The position numbers and the translations under genes are program-made. The notes beneath the pieces are model-generated. The model was not told where the DNA came from, did not search any database, and worked only from the letters and a program-made list of their open reading frames with translations. From the NCBI GenBank assembly GCA_037137455.1, contig JBAXKG010000031.1, forward strand, positions 1 to 32,500: DNA of 32,500 bases, in the 5' to 3' direction. This DNA comes from CAIVAT01 sp037137455. Its GTDB lineage: Bacteria > Bacteroidota > Bacteroidia > Bacteroidales > FEN-979. This document shows positions 16,101-24,748 of this stretch, in pieces; the first letter of the stretch is position 1; the number at the start of each line of letters is the position of its first letter.

Positions 16101-17066
16101 ATGCGCATTGCAGGAACATTTCTGATTATTCTATTTATCCTCATGACCTGGGATGGGGATCTTTTTTCTCAGGTTCCTGAAAAACCTTATCAAAACAGTC
16201 GGTTCGATACGGTCGACTCCGTTGTTTTCCATTACCGTGTATGGAATAATCAGCTACTCCATCCAAAAGGAAAGGTAATCCTTATCCACGGATTTTGCGG
16301 ATCGACATTTTGCTGGCGGAATAACTATGATACTTTGGAAGCCGCCAATTACAAAGTGGTTGCAATTGATCTCCCGGGATTTGGCTATAGCGAACGCGAT
16401 GCAAAACTTAACCAGTCGCAAAGTAATCGAGGCCGGTTAATCTGGGAACTTCTTAAAAAAATTGACGGTAATGATACAACTAAATGGAATATTGTTGGCC
16501 ATTCGATGGGTGGCGGAGCAGCAGAAGCTCTAGCACTAATGAACCCCGGAAAGTCAAAAAGCCTGACAATTCTCGATGGTATGATCTTTATTAAAAACAA
16601 TAATGTAAACCTGAGTGTTGTCGGCCTTGTCAATCAACCATTATACAAAAAACTACTCCTTTCCTATACTGAACACCGGTACCTGTCATTCAACAATTTC
16701 CGTCGCCAGCTAAAAGGCACCTATGGGTTCCTCCCTGATACAATTACAACAAATGGATATTGGCAACCCCTTCAGATCGAAGGGACAGCCGAAACCGTGG
16801 TAAACCTGCTGGCAAATTCCAATGAGATTCAGGAACTTGACGCAAAGGGATTAAACCAGTTACCGGTGCTGGTCATCTGGGGAAAGAAAGACCGCACTAT
16901 CAGGCTGAAAAATGGCAAAAAGCTTAAACGCGCTGTTCCATCCATCGAACTCAAAGTGATTCCAAATGCCCGGCATATGGCCATGGAAACACATCCGAAA
17001 GAGTTTAATCATCTGCTATTAGAGTTTTTGGATAAGAATAATTGCCCGCCTGAGCTTGCCCCTTAA
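16101..17066 (+). CDS. exported alpha/beta hydrolase
   Basis: An alpha/beta-hydrolase fold enzyme of 321 residues. The frame opens at 16002, but the ATG at 16101 starts a clean signal peptide (MRIAGTFLIILFILMTW) and follows a -7 promoter element; an earlier start would lie upstream of the promoter and overlap the divergent peptidase gene. The catalytic triad is Ser135 in VGHSMGG, Asp264 in WGKKDRT and His292 in NARHMAMETH, with the oxyanion segment HGFCGSTFCW at 63-72. Esterase, lipase or epoxide-hydrolase-like activity is possible; the substrate cannot be inferred. It converges on the M56 gene. Confidence 0.88.
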   Translation: MRIAGTFLIILFILMTWDGDLFSQVPEKPYQNSRFDTVDSVVFHYRVWNNQLLHPKGKVILIHGFCGSTFCWRNNYDTLEAANYKVVAIDLPGFGYSERDAKLNQSQSNRGRLIWELLKKIDGNDTTKWNIVGHSMGGGAAEALALMNPGKSKSLTILDGMIFIKNNNVNLSVVGLVNQPLYKKLLLSYTEHRYLSFNNFRRQLKGTYGFLPDTITTNGYWQPLQIEGTAETVVNLLANSNEIQELDAKGLNQLPVLVIWGKKDRTIRLKNGKKLKRAVPSIELKVIPNARHMAMETHPKEFNHLLLEFLDKNNCPPELAP

Positions 17067-17088
17067 GTAAAAGCAAGTCAAAGCGGGC
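17044..17088. terminator. candidate terminator between convergent genes
   Basis: GCCCGC (17044-17049) pairs with GCGGGC (17083-17088), and CTTGC (17055-17059) with GCAAG (17073-17077), giving an interrupted stem that spans the hydrolase stop codon. Only a weak pyrimidine tract follows, so termination is plausible but not certain. Confidence 0.35.
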
Positions 17089-17109
17089 TCTTTCCTGCAC
17101 CAAATAAAA

Positions 17110-18447
17110 TTAATTTTTCGGTTTCTCTTTCTTCTCCGAATCCAAAGCAAATTTTATTGGAAGAACAGTCACAACAGCTACTGGTTTCCCCTTGTCCTCG
17201 CCCGGGTTCCATTTTGGCATCATTTTTACAACGCGAAGTGCCTCTTCATCACATCCGCCGCCGATTCCCCTCTGAATTTTCACATCAGTAATGGAACCAT
17301 CGGACCTTACGACAAAATGTACGAACACCTTACCCTGAACATTCTTTTTCATTGCTTCTTCAGGATACTTTATATTCGCTATAAGAAATTTAATCAGGGC
17401 ATCATGTCCACCAGAAAAAGAGGGCATTTTATCGATAGTTTTATTTTCATCATTGCCTTGTTTAACCGGCACAGTTTTAACCTGTGTTTCCTGTTTTGAT
17501 TTATCCTGTATAACCGGGTCATTTAAAGAATGAGCCGGGGTTAAAACAGGACTACCGGGTACAGGCGCCTCCAGGGAATTACTGAATGAGCGGGCTGTTA
17601 GTGTGAAAAATAAGGCCAGCAGCACGGGCAGGGCAATCAGTATTTTACTTTTCGCCCATGTTTTCGATTTTGGTTTTGTCATCATGGCTATACGTTTTTT
17701 AAGTAATGAAACATTAAAATTATTTGTCAGGTCATTCACCCGGATACCCATGGTTTCATCGAGGATCATTTGCTGATATGTTGAGCGGCTGATTCCGTTC
17801 TGCAGAACTCCTTCATCAGCCAGATATTCATGTATATTTTTCATTTCGCGGCCAGCTAACCAGATAAATGGATTAAACCATTGCAGAATCGTAGCCAGTT
17901 CCAGCATGATCATATCCAAACTGTGGACCTGCCGGATATGGACTCGCTCATGTTCAAGAATAGTTGGCAAACTGCCAGCCGGAACCATCGATTCGTTAAT
18001 AAAAACGAGGTTAAAAAAGGAGAATGGGGAATATCCACGGCCAACAAAAACCAAACGATGTCCCAAACGTTCAATGACCCCGAAACGCCGCGCGATCAGG
18101 TGAAGCTGGATCAGCTGCACTGCGAGCCGGAGAATAAAAATAATTAGGCCTGTGAAGTAAACCACAGATGCAATTTCAATCCAACCCAACTTTGATTTAA
18201 GGGTTTGCTCCATCTTTTCTGGAGTGATCATTACCGGCTCAAGCAACATTACGATTATAGCCGATGAATCAGAGAATGTCAAGTGAAAAGGAAACAATGG
18301 AAACAGCATGGAGAAAAGAACCATTGTCAACATGTAAAGGCGGTTCAACTGGAAAAAGGTTTCCCGCCTGAGGAAGAGCCAATAAACTGTATATAGCAGT
18401 GAAAGGCATAAAGTCGATTTAATCAGGTATAATAATAATGTACTCAT
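17110..18447 (-). CDS. BlaR1/MecR1-type M56 metallopeptidase with TonB-like C-terminus
   Basis: M56 proteins are membrane proteases that sense a signal and trigger loss of a paired BlaI-type repressor. The 445-residue protein has about four membrane helices (near 5-26, 34-56, 92-115 and 268-286), the zinc motif HERVH (166-170) and a downstream Glu207 in HEYLAD. After the last helix comes a proline/lysine-rich linker and a TonB C-terminal-like domain (about 344-435, with YPEEAMKKNVQGKVFV and MPKWNPGEDKGKPV) instead of the penicillin-binding sensor of true BlaR1. It overlaps the repressor gene by four bases (ATGA), implying translational coupling. The inducing signal is unknown; beta-lactam sensing is not supported because the binding domain is missing. 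Confidence 0.93.
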   Translation of the reverse strand: MSTLLLYLIKSTLCLSLLYTVYWLFLRRETFFQLNRLYMLTMVLFSMLFPLFPFHLTFSDSSAIIVMLLEPVMITPEKMEQTLKSKLGWIEIASVVYFTGLIIFILRLAVQLIQLHLIARRFGVIERLGHRLVFVGRGYSPFSFFNLVFINESMVPAGSLPTILEHERVHIRQVHSLDMIMLELATILQWFNPFIWLAGREMKNIHEYLADEGVLQNGISRSTYQQMILDETMGIRVNDLTNNFNVSLLKKRIAMMTKPKSKTWAKSKILIALPVLLALFFTLTARSFSNSLEAPVPGSPVLTPAHSLNDPVIQDKSKQETQVKTVPVKQGNDENKTIDKMPSFSGGHDALIKFLIANIKYPEEAMKKNVQGKVFVHFVVRSDGSITDVKIQRGIGGGCDEEALRVVKMMPKWNPGEDKGKPVAVVTVLPIKFALDSEKKEKPKN

Positions 18448-18857
18448 AAATGTTCCCCCCTCTGTTTATTTATCTCTTCATCAATGGTCTTTTGGATCTC
18501 TTCAAGTTCCAGTAAGCTCAGCTTCTCCTCGGTGGCGAAAAACGATGCGAGCGATTTGTAAGAACTGCCGAAATAGTTAGTCATAAATCCCCTGAAAGAC
18601 GATTTTGTATATTCCTTTTTGCTTATAACCGGGAAATATTCATGGGTGCGTCCATATGCTTTGTGTGCTACAAATCCCTTTTGTTCAAGAATGCGGACAA
18701 TTGTTGAAACTGTGTTGTAAGCAGGTTTCGGCTCAGGAAATCTATTTAGCAGATCATGTACCATCCCCTTCTCAAGTTCCCAGAGTATTTGCATAACCTC
18801 TTCCTCCGCACGCGTGAGCGTAAGCGAGGCTTCATTGCTATTTTTACCGTGTGTCAT
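18444..18857 (-). CDS. BlaI/MecI-type transcriptional repressor
   Basis: A winged-helix repressor that should bind its own promoter and be inactivated through the coupled M56 protease. The frame opens at 18908, but that start lies upstream of the predicted transcription start; the ATG at 18857 gives MTHGKNSNEASLTLTRAEEE, 137 residues, typical for BlaI. The helix-turn-helix lies at about 12-75 (LTRAEEEVMQILW, then AYNTVSTIVRILEQKGFV as recognition region) and the C-terminal helices for dimerisation at about 95-133. It is the first gene of the two-gene unit. Two operator-like dyads overlap and flank its promoter, supporting autoregulation. Confidence 0.93.
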   Translation of the reverse strand: MTHGKNSNEASLTLTRAEEEVMQILWELEKGMVHDLLNRFPEPKPAYNTVSTIVRILEQKGFVAHKAYGRTHEYFPVISKKEYTKSSFRGFMTNYFGSSYKSLASFFATEEKLSLLELEEIQKTIDEEINKQRGEHL

Positions 18858-18872
18858 ATCAGAAGGATTGAA

Positions 18873-18886
18873 TTTCGAATTCGAAA
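18873..18886. promoter_or_regulatory. 14-bp perfect palindrome in the repressor leader
   Basis: TTTCGAATTCGAAA is its own reverse complement. It lies between the predicted transcription start (about 18893) and the ATG at 18857, so it could be a second regulator's site or a leader structure. Confidence 0.45.
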
Positions 18887-18897
18887 ATATTAGAAAA

Positions 18898-18929
18898 CAA
18901 ATATACAACTAATATTTTAGTTTGTCAAC
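18898..18929 (-). promoter_or_regulatory. promoter of the BlaI-M56 unit
   Basis: The minus strand has GTTG (18926-18929, near-match to TTTG), a 20-base spacer, and TATATTTG (18898-18905, exact TAnnTTTG). The predicted start is near 18893, leaving a leader of about 36 bases. Confidence 0.6.
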
Positions 18930-18942
18930 TAAATTCTTAATT
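18907..18942. promoter_or_regulatory. tandem operator-like dyads for the BlaI-type repressor
   Basis: Site 1 is AACTAATATTTTAGTT (18907-18922): perfect 6-base arms with a 4-base centre, filling the promoter spacer. Site 2 is AACTAAATTCTTAATT (18927-18942): same layout with one arm mismatch. Their centres are 20 bases apart, about two helical turns, so two dimers would bind the same DNA face. Confidence 0.55.
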
Positions 18943-19086
18943 TTATATCGACTGTTTTGGGTATTTCACCGAAAAGAAATGCCAATTCACAGATTAGGAT
19001 AAATAGCGATCCTGGCAAATCGAAGAATTTCCCCGTTACCAAATGGGAAATCATTCGCGGTGATTGAAAAAATTTGAATAAAATAT

Positions 19087-19455
19087 TTATTGGGGCGATG
19101 GGGAGACACTGTCGACCAGGTAGGTGGTTTCACCGCGCCATGGCAGCACTCCGTTTTTCTCTTTGTAATGCAGTATTACCAAAGTTCCTTCAAGTGTCAG
19201 AAGTTTTTCGGCCAATGCTTTTTCAGGCACCGAAAAATAAAACTTCTCTGAAGCCAATGAAACATTCTGATTACTTTTAACACTGCTCAGGATCAGTTCA
19301 CCTTCATATGTTTTGAAGATATTTCCTTTGTAGGAGAACTTTTGCAACAATCCCGAACGGTTTCCTTCGCTATAAGTAAAACTGTATTTCCAATAGATAA
19401 AAACAGCCAGCACAATCACCAGGATGGCAATGGTCCAATATAAAAATTTTTTCAT
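19087..19455 (-). CDS. small membrane-anchored protein, unknown function
   Basis: The 122-residue protein has one N-terminal membrane helix (about 5-22) followed by a soluble domain facing the periplasm, containing YSEGNRSGLLQKFSYKGN and TYEGELIL segments. Similar Bacteroidota proteins are sometimes labelled 6-phosphogluconate dehydrogenase in databases; nothing here supports that, since there is no nucleotide-binding fold and the protein is far too short. The gene stands alone, with a -7 element (19479-19486) upstream and a 178-base regulatory spacer downstream. Confidence 0.75.
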   Translation of the reverse strand: MKKFLYWTIAILVIVLAVFIYWKYSFTYSEGNRSGLLQKFSYKGNIFKTYEGELILSSVKSNQNVSLASEKFYFSVPEKALAEKLLTLEGTLVILHYKEKNGVLPWRGETTYLVDSVSPSPQ

Positions 19456-19478
19456 GGATATAGTTTAAAAAACTGGTA

Positions 19479-19486
19479 CAAACTTA
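19479..19486 (-). promoter_or_regulatory. -7 promoter element of the small membrane protein
   Basis: The minus strand reads TAAGTTTG, matching TAnnTTTG, 23 bases upstream of the ATG at 19455. A clear -33 partner is missing. Confidence 0.45.
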
Positions 19487-19598
19487 ACAGAAGTTTAAGA
19501 CAAATCAAGAAATTGTGATCTCACAACAACATTTTTTCATAAAAAACACATATTCACGGGAATTTTTCAGAACTTAGTGCACTTTAAATTCAAACCAT

Positions 19599-21236
19599 AT
19601 GAGCTCAAAAGCTACAAATCTGATTGCGCTTTTCGAAGCGGCCATACGTGATAACTGGGAACTTACCGCACTTTCTGATTACGGCGGCGAGTCATTTACC
19701 TACAAAGCCATTGGCGAAAGAATAATAAAAATTCATTCACTGTTTAAAGCAGCCGGTGTTCAAAAAGGAGATCATGTGGCGCTTTTAGGTAAAAATTCAG
19801 CGCACTGGTGCATGATTTATCTGGCAACAGTAACCTATGGAGCAGTTATTGTTCCAATCCTTCCCGATTTTAAACCGGCAGATGTTCATTACATTGTTAC
19901 CCATTCCGACTCTGTAATCCTGTTTGTTGAAGATACTCTTTTTAAAGATCTCAATCATGAGGCAATGCCCCAGCTAAAGCATGTATTGAAAATACAGGAT
20001 GATTCTATCCTTTATTCCATCGATGAATCGATATCTGCTTTTTCCGACATTAAGGTTCCGGCATCAGGGATAATTCCTGACATACTCCGCTTTCCTTCTT
20101 CCGATGCAGCAGATGTTGCGGTAATCAGCTATACTTCAGGTACAACAGGGTTTTCAAAAGGAGTGGTACTGCAACACAAGAGTTTGCTTGGCAATATTCT
20201 TTATGCCCATCGGAATATGCCTTTAAACCCTAGAGACAAAATCCTCTCCTTCCTGCCTTTGGCTCATACTTATGGTTGCGCCTTTGAATTTCTCTTTCCA
20301 TTCAGTCTGGGGTGCGACATTACTTTCCTCACAAAGACTCCGTCTCCTAAAATCATAATGCAGGCATTCCAGGAGATCCGCCCCGCTCTGATCCTATCTG
20401 TACCCCTGGTGATTGAAAAGATTTTCAAGTCACAAATCATTCCGGCGCTCCGAAAGCCTGCTGTGAAATTGCTGATAAGCATCCCGGGTATCAACCAACT
20501 GATTTATAAAAAGATCAGGAAAAAAATGGTAGCAGTATTTGGTGGAAATTTCAGGGAATTGGTAATCGGTGGCGCGCCCTTCAATGCACAGGCTGAACGT
20601 TTTTTCAAAAAAATGAACTTCCCGTTTACAGTTGGGTATGGCATGACTGAATGTGGCCCGTTGATATCCTATGCTTCCTGGAACACGACCCAGCTTGGTG
20701 CTTCGGGACGAGTGGTTGATGAACTCGAAATCCGCATCGACTCAGATGATCCATACAAAAAGTCGGGTGAAATCCAGATGCGCGGAAACCATGTGATGTT
20801 GGGGTATTACAAAAATGAAGAAGCCACTAAAGAAGTACTTGACGAGTCGGGGTGGCTTCATTCCGGCGATTTGGGCGTTATCGACCATCATGGAAACATA
20901 TATATCAAAGGACGAAGCAAGAGTATGATTCTTGGACCTTCCGGTAAAAATATTTATCCCGAAGAAATTGAAGCTATCCTCAACAATCGTTTTATGGTGA
21001 TGGAATCATTGGTAATTGAACGTGATGACAAACTTTTAGCTTTAATTTATCCCGATTTTGATGCCCTCGAAAAAGCAGGGGCTACCCGTGAGCAGCTTCC
21101 TGAAATATTTAAGGGATATATCCACGACCTGAATCACCGTTTGCCAAAATATATCCGGGTTGCCGACTTTGAAATCGTCACATCGGAATTTGAGAAAACT
21201 CCCAAAAGAAGCATAAAACGTTTTCTTTATCAGTAA
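19599..21236 (+). CDS. AMP-binding long-chain acyl-CoA ligase homologue
   Basis: ANL-superfamily enzymes activate a carboxylate with ATP and load it on CoA. The 545-residue protein has the adenylate-forming core: P-loop YTSGTTGFSKG (178-188), YGMTECGP (347-354), SGDLG (422-426) and GRSK (438-441). The C-terminal segment that normally holds the catalytic Lys (the K in the GKIxR or LKxKR motif) reads KTPKRSIKR (533-541), so Ser538 seems to stand where lysine is expected. That would weaken the adenylation half-reaction unless Lys536 or Lys540 takes over. No signal peptide; probably cytosolic or membrane-associated. It is followed after 29 bases by the M16 peptidase and likely shares its transcript. 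Confidence 0.9.
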   Translation: MSSKATNLIALFEAAIRDNWELTALSDYGGESFTYKAIGERIIKIHSLFKAAGVQKGDHVALLGKNSAHWCMIYLATVTYGAVIVPILPDFKPADVHYIVTHSDSVILFVEDTLFKDLNHEAMPQLKHVLKIQDDSILYSIDESISAFSDIKVPASGIIPDILRFPSSDAADVAVISYTSGTTGFSKGVVLQHKSLLGNILYAHRNMPLNPRDKILSFLPLAHTYGCAFEFLFPFSLGCDITFLTKTPSPKIIMQAFQEIRPALILSVPLVIEKIFKSQIIPALRKPAVKLLISIPGINQLIYKKIRKKMVAVFGGNFRELVIGGAPFNAQAERFFKKMNFPFTVGYGMTECGPLISYASWNTTQLGASGRVVDELEIRIDSDDPYKKSGEIQMRGNHVMLGYYKNEEATKEVLDESGWLHSGDLGVIDHHGNIYIKGRSKSMILGPSGKNIYPEEIEAILNNRFMVMESLVIERDDKLLALIYPDFDALEKAGATREQLPEIFKGYIHDLNHRLPKYIRVADFEIVTSEFEKTPKRSIKRFLYQ

Positions 21237-21265
21237 ATTTTTACTCTCTTAAATAACAGAACATT

Positions 21266-24076
21266 ATGAAGATCACATTACTGCGTTTTGCCCTCACGCC
21301 GGCTTTAATTTTTGCTTTTTTTCCTTTTATTTCAGGACAAGATTATGACCTGAAGCAAATGCCATCACTCGATCCGAAAGTGAAAACGGGTGTACTCGAA
21401 AATGGTATGCACTATTTTATCCGCGTTAATAAACTACCAGAAAAACGTGGAGAATTCTTCATTGCCAATAATGTAGGGGCTATCCTCGAGGATGACAATC
21501 AGAACGGACTGGCCCACTTCACCGAACATATGGCTTTTAACGGAACGGAAAACTTTCCTAAAAAAGGGATCCTCGATTACCTCGCGACCATTGGTGTGAA
21601 ATTTGGAACTAATGTAAATGCCGGAACCGGCCTCGAACGCACAGTCTATAACCTTTCGAATGTACCGCTGCTGCGGGAAGGAATCATCGATACGGCTTTG
21701 ATGATCCTCCACGACTGGTCGGGATATATCTCTTTTTTGCCCGAAGAGATCGACCTTGAGCGGGGTGTGATCCGTGAAGAATGGCGTATGTATGGCTCGG
21801 CAAATGAACGCATGAGCAACGAATTGGCTCCGATTATTTATAAGGGATCGAAGTATGCTCTCAGGAATGTGATCGGCGACACTGCCGTTATTAACAATTT
21901 CAAATACGAAACCATTACAAACTTTTACAAAAAATGGTACCGTCCCGATCTGCAAGCCATTGTCGTGGTGGGCGATTTTGATGAAAATGTGATGGAAGCC
22001 AAAATCAAGACACTATTCAGCCCAATTCCGAAAGTGCAAAATCCCGCTCCCAAGGAAGAATATGGATTGCCCGATAACATTGAACCCATAATCGGAACTG
22101 CCACCGACAAGGAGGCTACTGCAACGGTCGTAAATGTATATTATAAACATGACGCCATCAAGGACTCGGATAAAAACCTGGGATATATGCGCACGCAACT
22201 AATTCGCGGCCTTATCAACAATATGTTCGCTCAACGTATGAGTGAGCTTGCCAACAAGGAAAATCCCCCATTCATTTATGCCCGTAGTTATTATGGACAA
22301 TACACCCGCACCAAAGATGCTTTTACCGGCATGGCACAAGCCGCCAATAACCAGTCAATCAAAGCGCTTACCGCCCTGCTCACGGAGATGGAAAGAATGA
22401 ATCGTTACGGTTTCACAGCGCCCGAATTTGAACGGGCCAAGGCCGATCTTATGCGTAACTATGAATCACGATATATGGAACGCGACAAACGGAAAAACCG
22501 CGAACTGGTTTCAGCCAATGTTTCCTATTTCCTTTCCAACAATCCCAATCCGGGAATCGAATTTGAATATAAGTTTGTCCTTTCTATGCTTCCCGGAATC
22601 TCACTTGATGAAGTAAACAAAGAAACCAGAAAATATGTCAGGAACGACAACCAGGTGATTGCAATTACCGGACCTGATAAAACAGGGATCTCCTTGCCTT
22701 CAACAGTTGAGATCAAAGCAGTTCTTGATACTTACAAGAACGCCAAAATTGACCCATATATTGATGTATTGGCCGGTAAAAAGCTCATCGAACAGGATCC
22801 GAAACCAGGGAAAGTAGTGAAAACATCGGTAAATCAAATTTTCGGAACTACTGAATGGATACTTTCAAACGGGATGCGCATCGTTTTTAAACCGACTGAT
22901 ATCAAGGAAGATGAACTAACATTACGTGGCTTTTCTGCCGGGGGCGCCTCTCTTTTAAAAGATGAACTGCTTCATTCGGCCGACCTTTTCAGTGATGCTG
23001 TTGGACAGATGGGAATTGGTGGTTTTTCCCGTACTGACCTGAACAAAATGATGGCCGGAAAACGGGTAAACGTGTCTCTGGGATTAACGAACGACCAGGA
23101 TTTTGTAGCGGCCCGCACTTCGCCTAAAGACCTTGAAACAGCGCTTCAACTTATCCATCTCTATTTCACCAATCCAAGATGGGATGCTACCGATTACAAA
23201 ACATGGATGGAAAAAGTAAAATCAAACTATGTCAATGCAGCCTCCGAGCCAAGAACGGCCATGAGCGATACTATTGCGGTAATGATGAGCAACCATAACC
23301 CCCGCGCTGTTCCTTTATCATACAAGCTGCTTGATGAGGTGAGCCTGGAGAAGATTCAGACTATTTACAGTGAACGTTTTGCCGATCCTGGTAACTTCAC
23401 ATTTGTTTTTGTCGGAAAAATCAACCCTGAAATGACGAAGCCGTTGTTCGAAAAATACCTTGCTTCACTGCCTGGCAATAAGCGCTCCGAAACATCCAAA
23501 GATGATGGCATCAGGCCACCCGCCGGCAAGGTAACGAATGATTTCAAACGTGAGAATATCACCCCCCGGACCTCCATATTCGTTAATCTCAATGGCACCT
23601 GTAATTACTCTGCCGATGACAAATTGTTAGGTGCTGCTATCCGCCATATCCTTGAACTTAGATATGTTCAATCAATCCGTGAAGATGAAGGAGGCGCCTA
23701 TAGCGTAAGGACCTCATATACCCTGAATAATTTTCCTGTTACCAGATTCCTTCTCAACGTGAGTTTTGATACTGATCCGGCCAAAGCTGATAAACTTCTT
23801 GGTATTGTTCACCGCGAGGTGGGCAAACTCATTGATAACGGTCCAACAGAAACCGATCTGCTAAAGGCAAAAGAATATTTTCTGAAGCAACGTCCCGAAG
23901 ATTTGAAAGAAAACACCTTTTGGAGTACTATTCTCTCTGATTATTATTTCTATGGGATGGATTATTTTAGTGGGTTTGAGAATAAGGTAAAGGCTTTGGA
24001 TGTGAAGTCGGTTCACGACTACGTGAAGAAAACCCTTACCCAGGGCAACGAAGTACAAGTGATCATGAGACCATAG
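21266..24076 (+). CDS. exported M16 family zinc peptidase
   Basis: M16 (pitrilysin/insulinase-like) peptidases degrade short peptides inside a clamshell chamber. The 936-residue protein has a signal peptide (about residues 1-24) and the inverted zinc motif His84-x-x-Glu87-His88 in HFTEHMAFNG, with the third ligand probably Glu165 in DLERGVIREE, 77 residues further on. The length allows both catalytic and non-catalytic halves; the C-terminal half, from about residue 525, lacks a second HxxEH, as expected. The protein likely acts in the periplasm. It may share a transcript with the upstream ligase gene (29-base gap, no promoter element seen). Confidence 0.93.
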   Translation: MKITLLRFALTPALIFAFFPFISGQDYDLKQMPSLDPKVKTGVLENGMHYFIRVNKLPEKRGEFFIANNVGAILEDDNQNGLAHFTEHMAFNGTENFPKKGILDYLATIGVKFGTNVNAGTGLERTVYNLSNVPLLREGIIDTALMILHDWSGYISFLPEEIDLERGVIREEWRMYGSANERMSNELAPIIYKGSKYALRNVIGDTAVINNFKYETITNFYKKWYRPDLQAIVVVGDFDENVMEAKIKTLFSPIPKVQNPAPKEEYGLPDNIEPIIGTATDKEATATVVNVYYKHDAIKDSDKNLGYMRTQLIRGLINNMFAQRMSELANKENPPFIYARSYYGQYTRTKDAFTGMAQAANNQSIKALTALLTEMERMNRYGFTAPEFERAKADLMRNYESRYMERDKRKNRELVSANVSYFLSNNPNPGIEFEYKFVLSMLPGISLDEVNKETRKYVRNDNQVIAITGPDKTGISLPSTVEIKAVLDTYKNAKIDPYIDVLAGKKLIEQDPKPGKVVKTSVNQIFGTTEWILSNGMRIVFKPTDIKEDELTLRGFSAGGASLLKDELLHSADLFSDAVGQMGIGGFSRTDLNKMMAGKRVNVSLGLTNDQDFVAARTSPKDLETALQLIHLYFTNPRWDATDYKTWMEKVKSNYVNAASEPRTAMSDTIAVMMSNHNPRAVPLSYKLLDEVSLEKIQTIYSERFADPGNFTFVFVGKINPEMTKPLFEKYLASLPGNKRSETSKDDGIRPPAGKVTNDFKRENITPRTSIFVNLNGTCNYSADDKLLGAAIRHILELRYVQSIREDEGGAYSVRTSYTLNNFPVTRFLLNVSFDTDPAKADKLLGIVHREVGKLIDNGPTETDLLKAKEYFLKQRPEDLKENTFWSTILSDYYFYGMDYFSGFENKVKALDVKSVHDYVKKTLTQGNEVQVIMRP

Positions 24077-24136
24077 GAGAATTTACGATTTTGGGTTTAC
24101 GATTGATAAAATTGAAACAGATTAAATACTTTCGAC

Positions 24137-24679
24137 ATGGAAACAAAACGATTTAAAAATTGGTGGTTTTTGTCCATAAATGGGTTTATTTTTATCCTTT
24201 TTGGTATTTTACTTATGTTTTTTACCCAGCAATCCATTTTGACGCTGATAAAATATTTTGGAATTTTTTTACTTGTCGGCGGCGCTGTTCTGATGTTATC
24301 AGGAATCAATAACATCAGAAAGGACAAGTCTGCGGCAATGATACTTATGGAAGCCATCGCCAGCGTCGCGATAGGGTTAGCGCTGCTTTTTTTCCCTCAA
24401 CCATCAGTGGATTTGTTTTTAATATTGGTCGGAATCTGGGCCATAATCATCGGGATAATTCAACTGGTAATCATCGTAAACATCAAAGGGGTCATTGCCA
24501 GTAAGAATGTGATACTTATCAATGGATTGCTGACCATTGCATTGGGAATTCTTTTATTATTCAAACCCTTTGCCTGGGCCATTTTTATGGGAAAAATCAT
24601 TGGTGTTTGTGCAGCATTGTTCGGGATCCTTTTACTTTTCTTTGCTTTCAGACTAAGGTCGATGAAAAATGAAGCATAA
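24137..24679 (+). CDS. HdeD/DUF308-like membrane protein
   Basis: The 180-residue product consists almost wholly of six hydrophobic helices (roughly 10-30, 36-57, 67-87, 92-114, 123-145 and 148-172), with repeated GIxLLFFPQ- and GILLLFKP-like turns and basic ends. This is the pattern of HdeD/DUF308 proteins. HdeD is linked to acid resistance in enterics; the role in Bacteroidota is unknown. The ATG follows the M16 stop by 60 bases. A near-match to the -7 element (TACTTTCG) lies only a few bases before the ATG and is not convincing. Confidence 0.8.
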   Translation: METKRFKNWWFLSINGFIFILFGILLMFFTQQSILTLIKYFGIFLLVGGAVLMLSGINNIRKDKSAAMILMEAIASVAIGLALLFFPQPSVDLFLILVGIWAIIIGIIQLVIIVNIKGVIASKNVILINGLLTIALGILLLFKPFAWAIFMGKIIGVCAALFGILLLFFAFRLRSMKNEA

Positions 24680-24714
24680 CCTTTTGACCTGACAAGGCAA
24701 TGCAGATTTATCCT

Positions 24715-24722
24715 TATCTTTG
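24715..24722 (+). promoter_or_regulatory. -7 promoter element of the radical SAM gene
   Basis: TATCTTTG followed by CA, a textbook -7 element, ends 26 bases before the ATG at 24749. This supports 24749 rather than the earlier TTG at 24731 as the start. No good -33 match is seen at the usual spacing. Confidence 0.6.
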
Positions 24723-24748
24723 CACGTTTTTTGCTTGATCGGGGTTTT

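Noticed and set aside
18858..18908. Longer BlaI-type repressor start at 18908
   Set aside because: It would lie upstream of the predicted transcription start and within the promoter/operator; the N-terminal extension is unlike the family.
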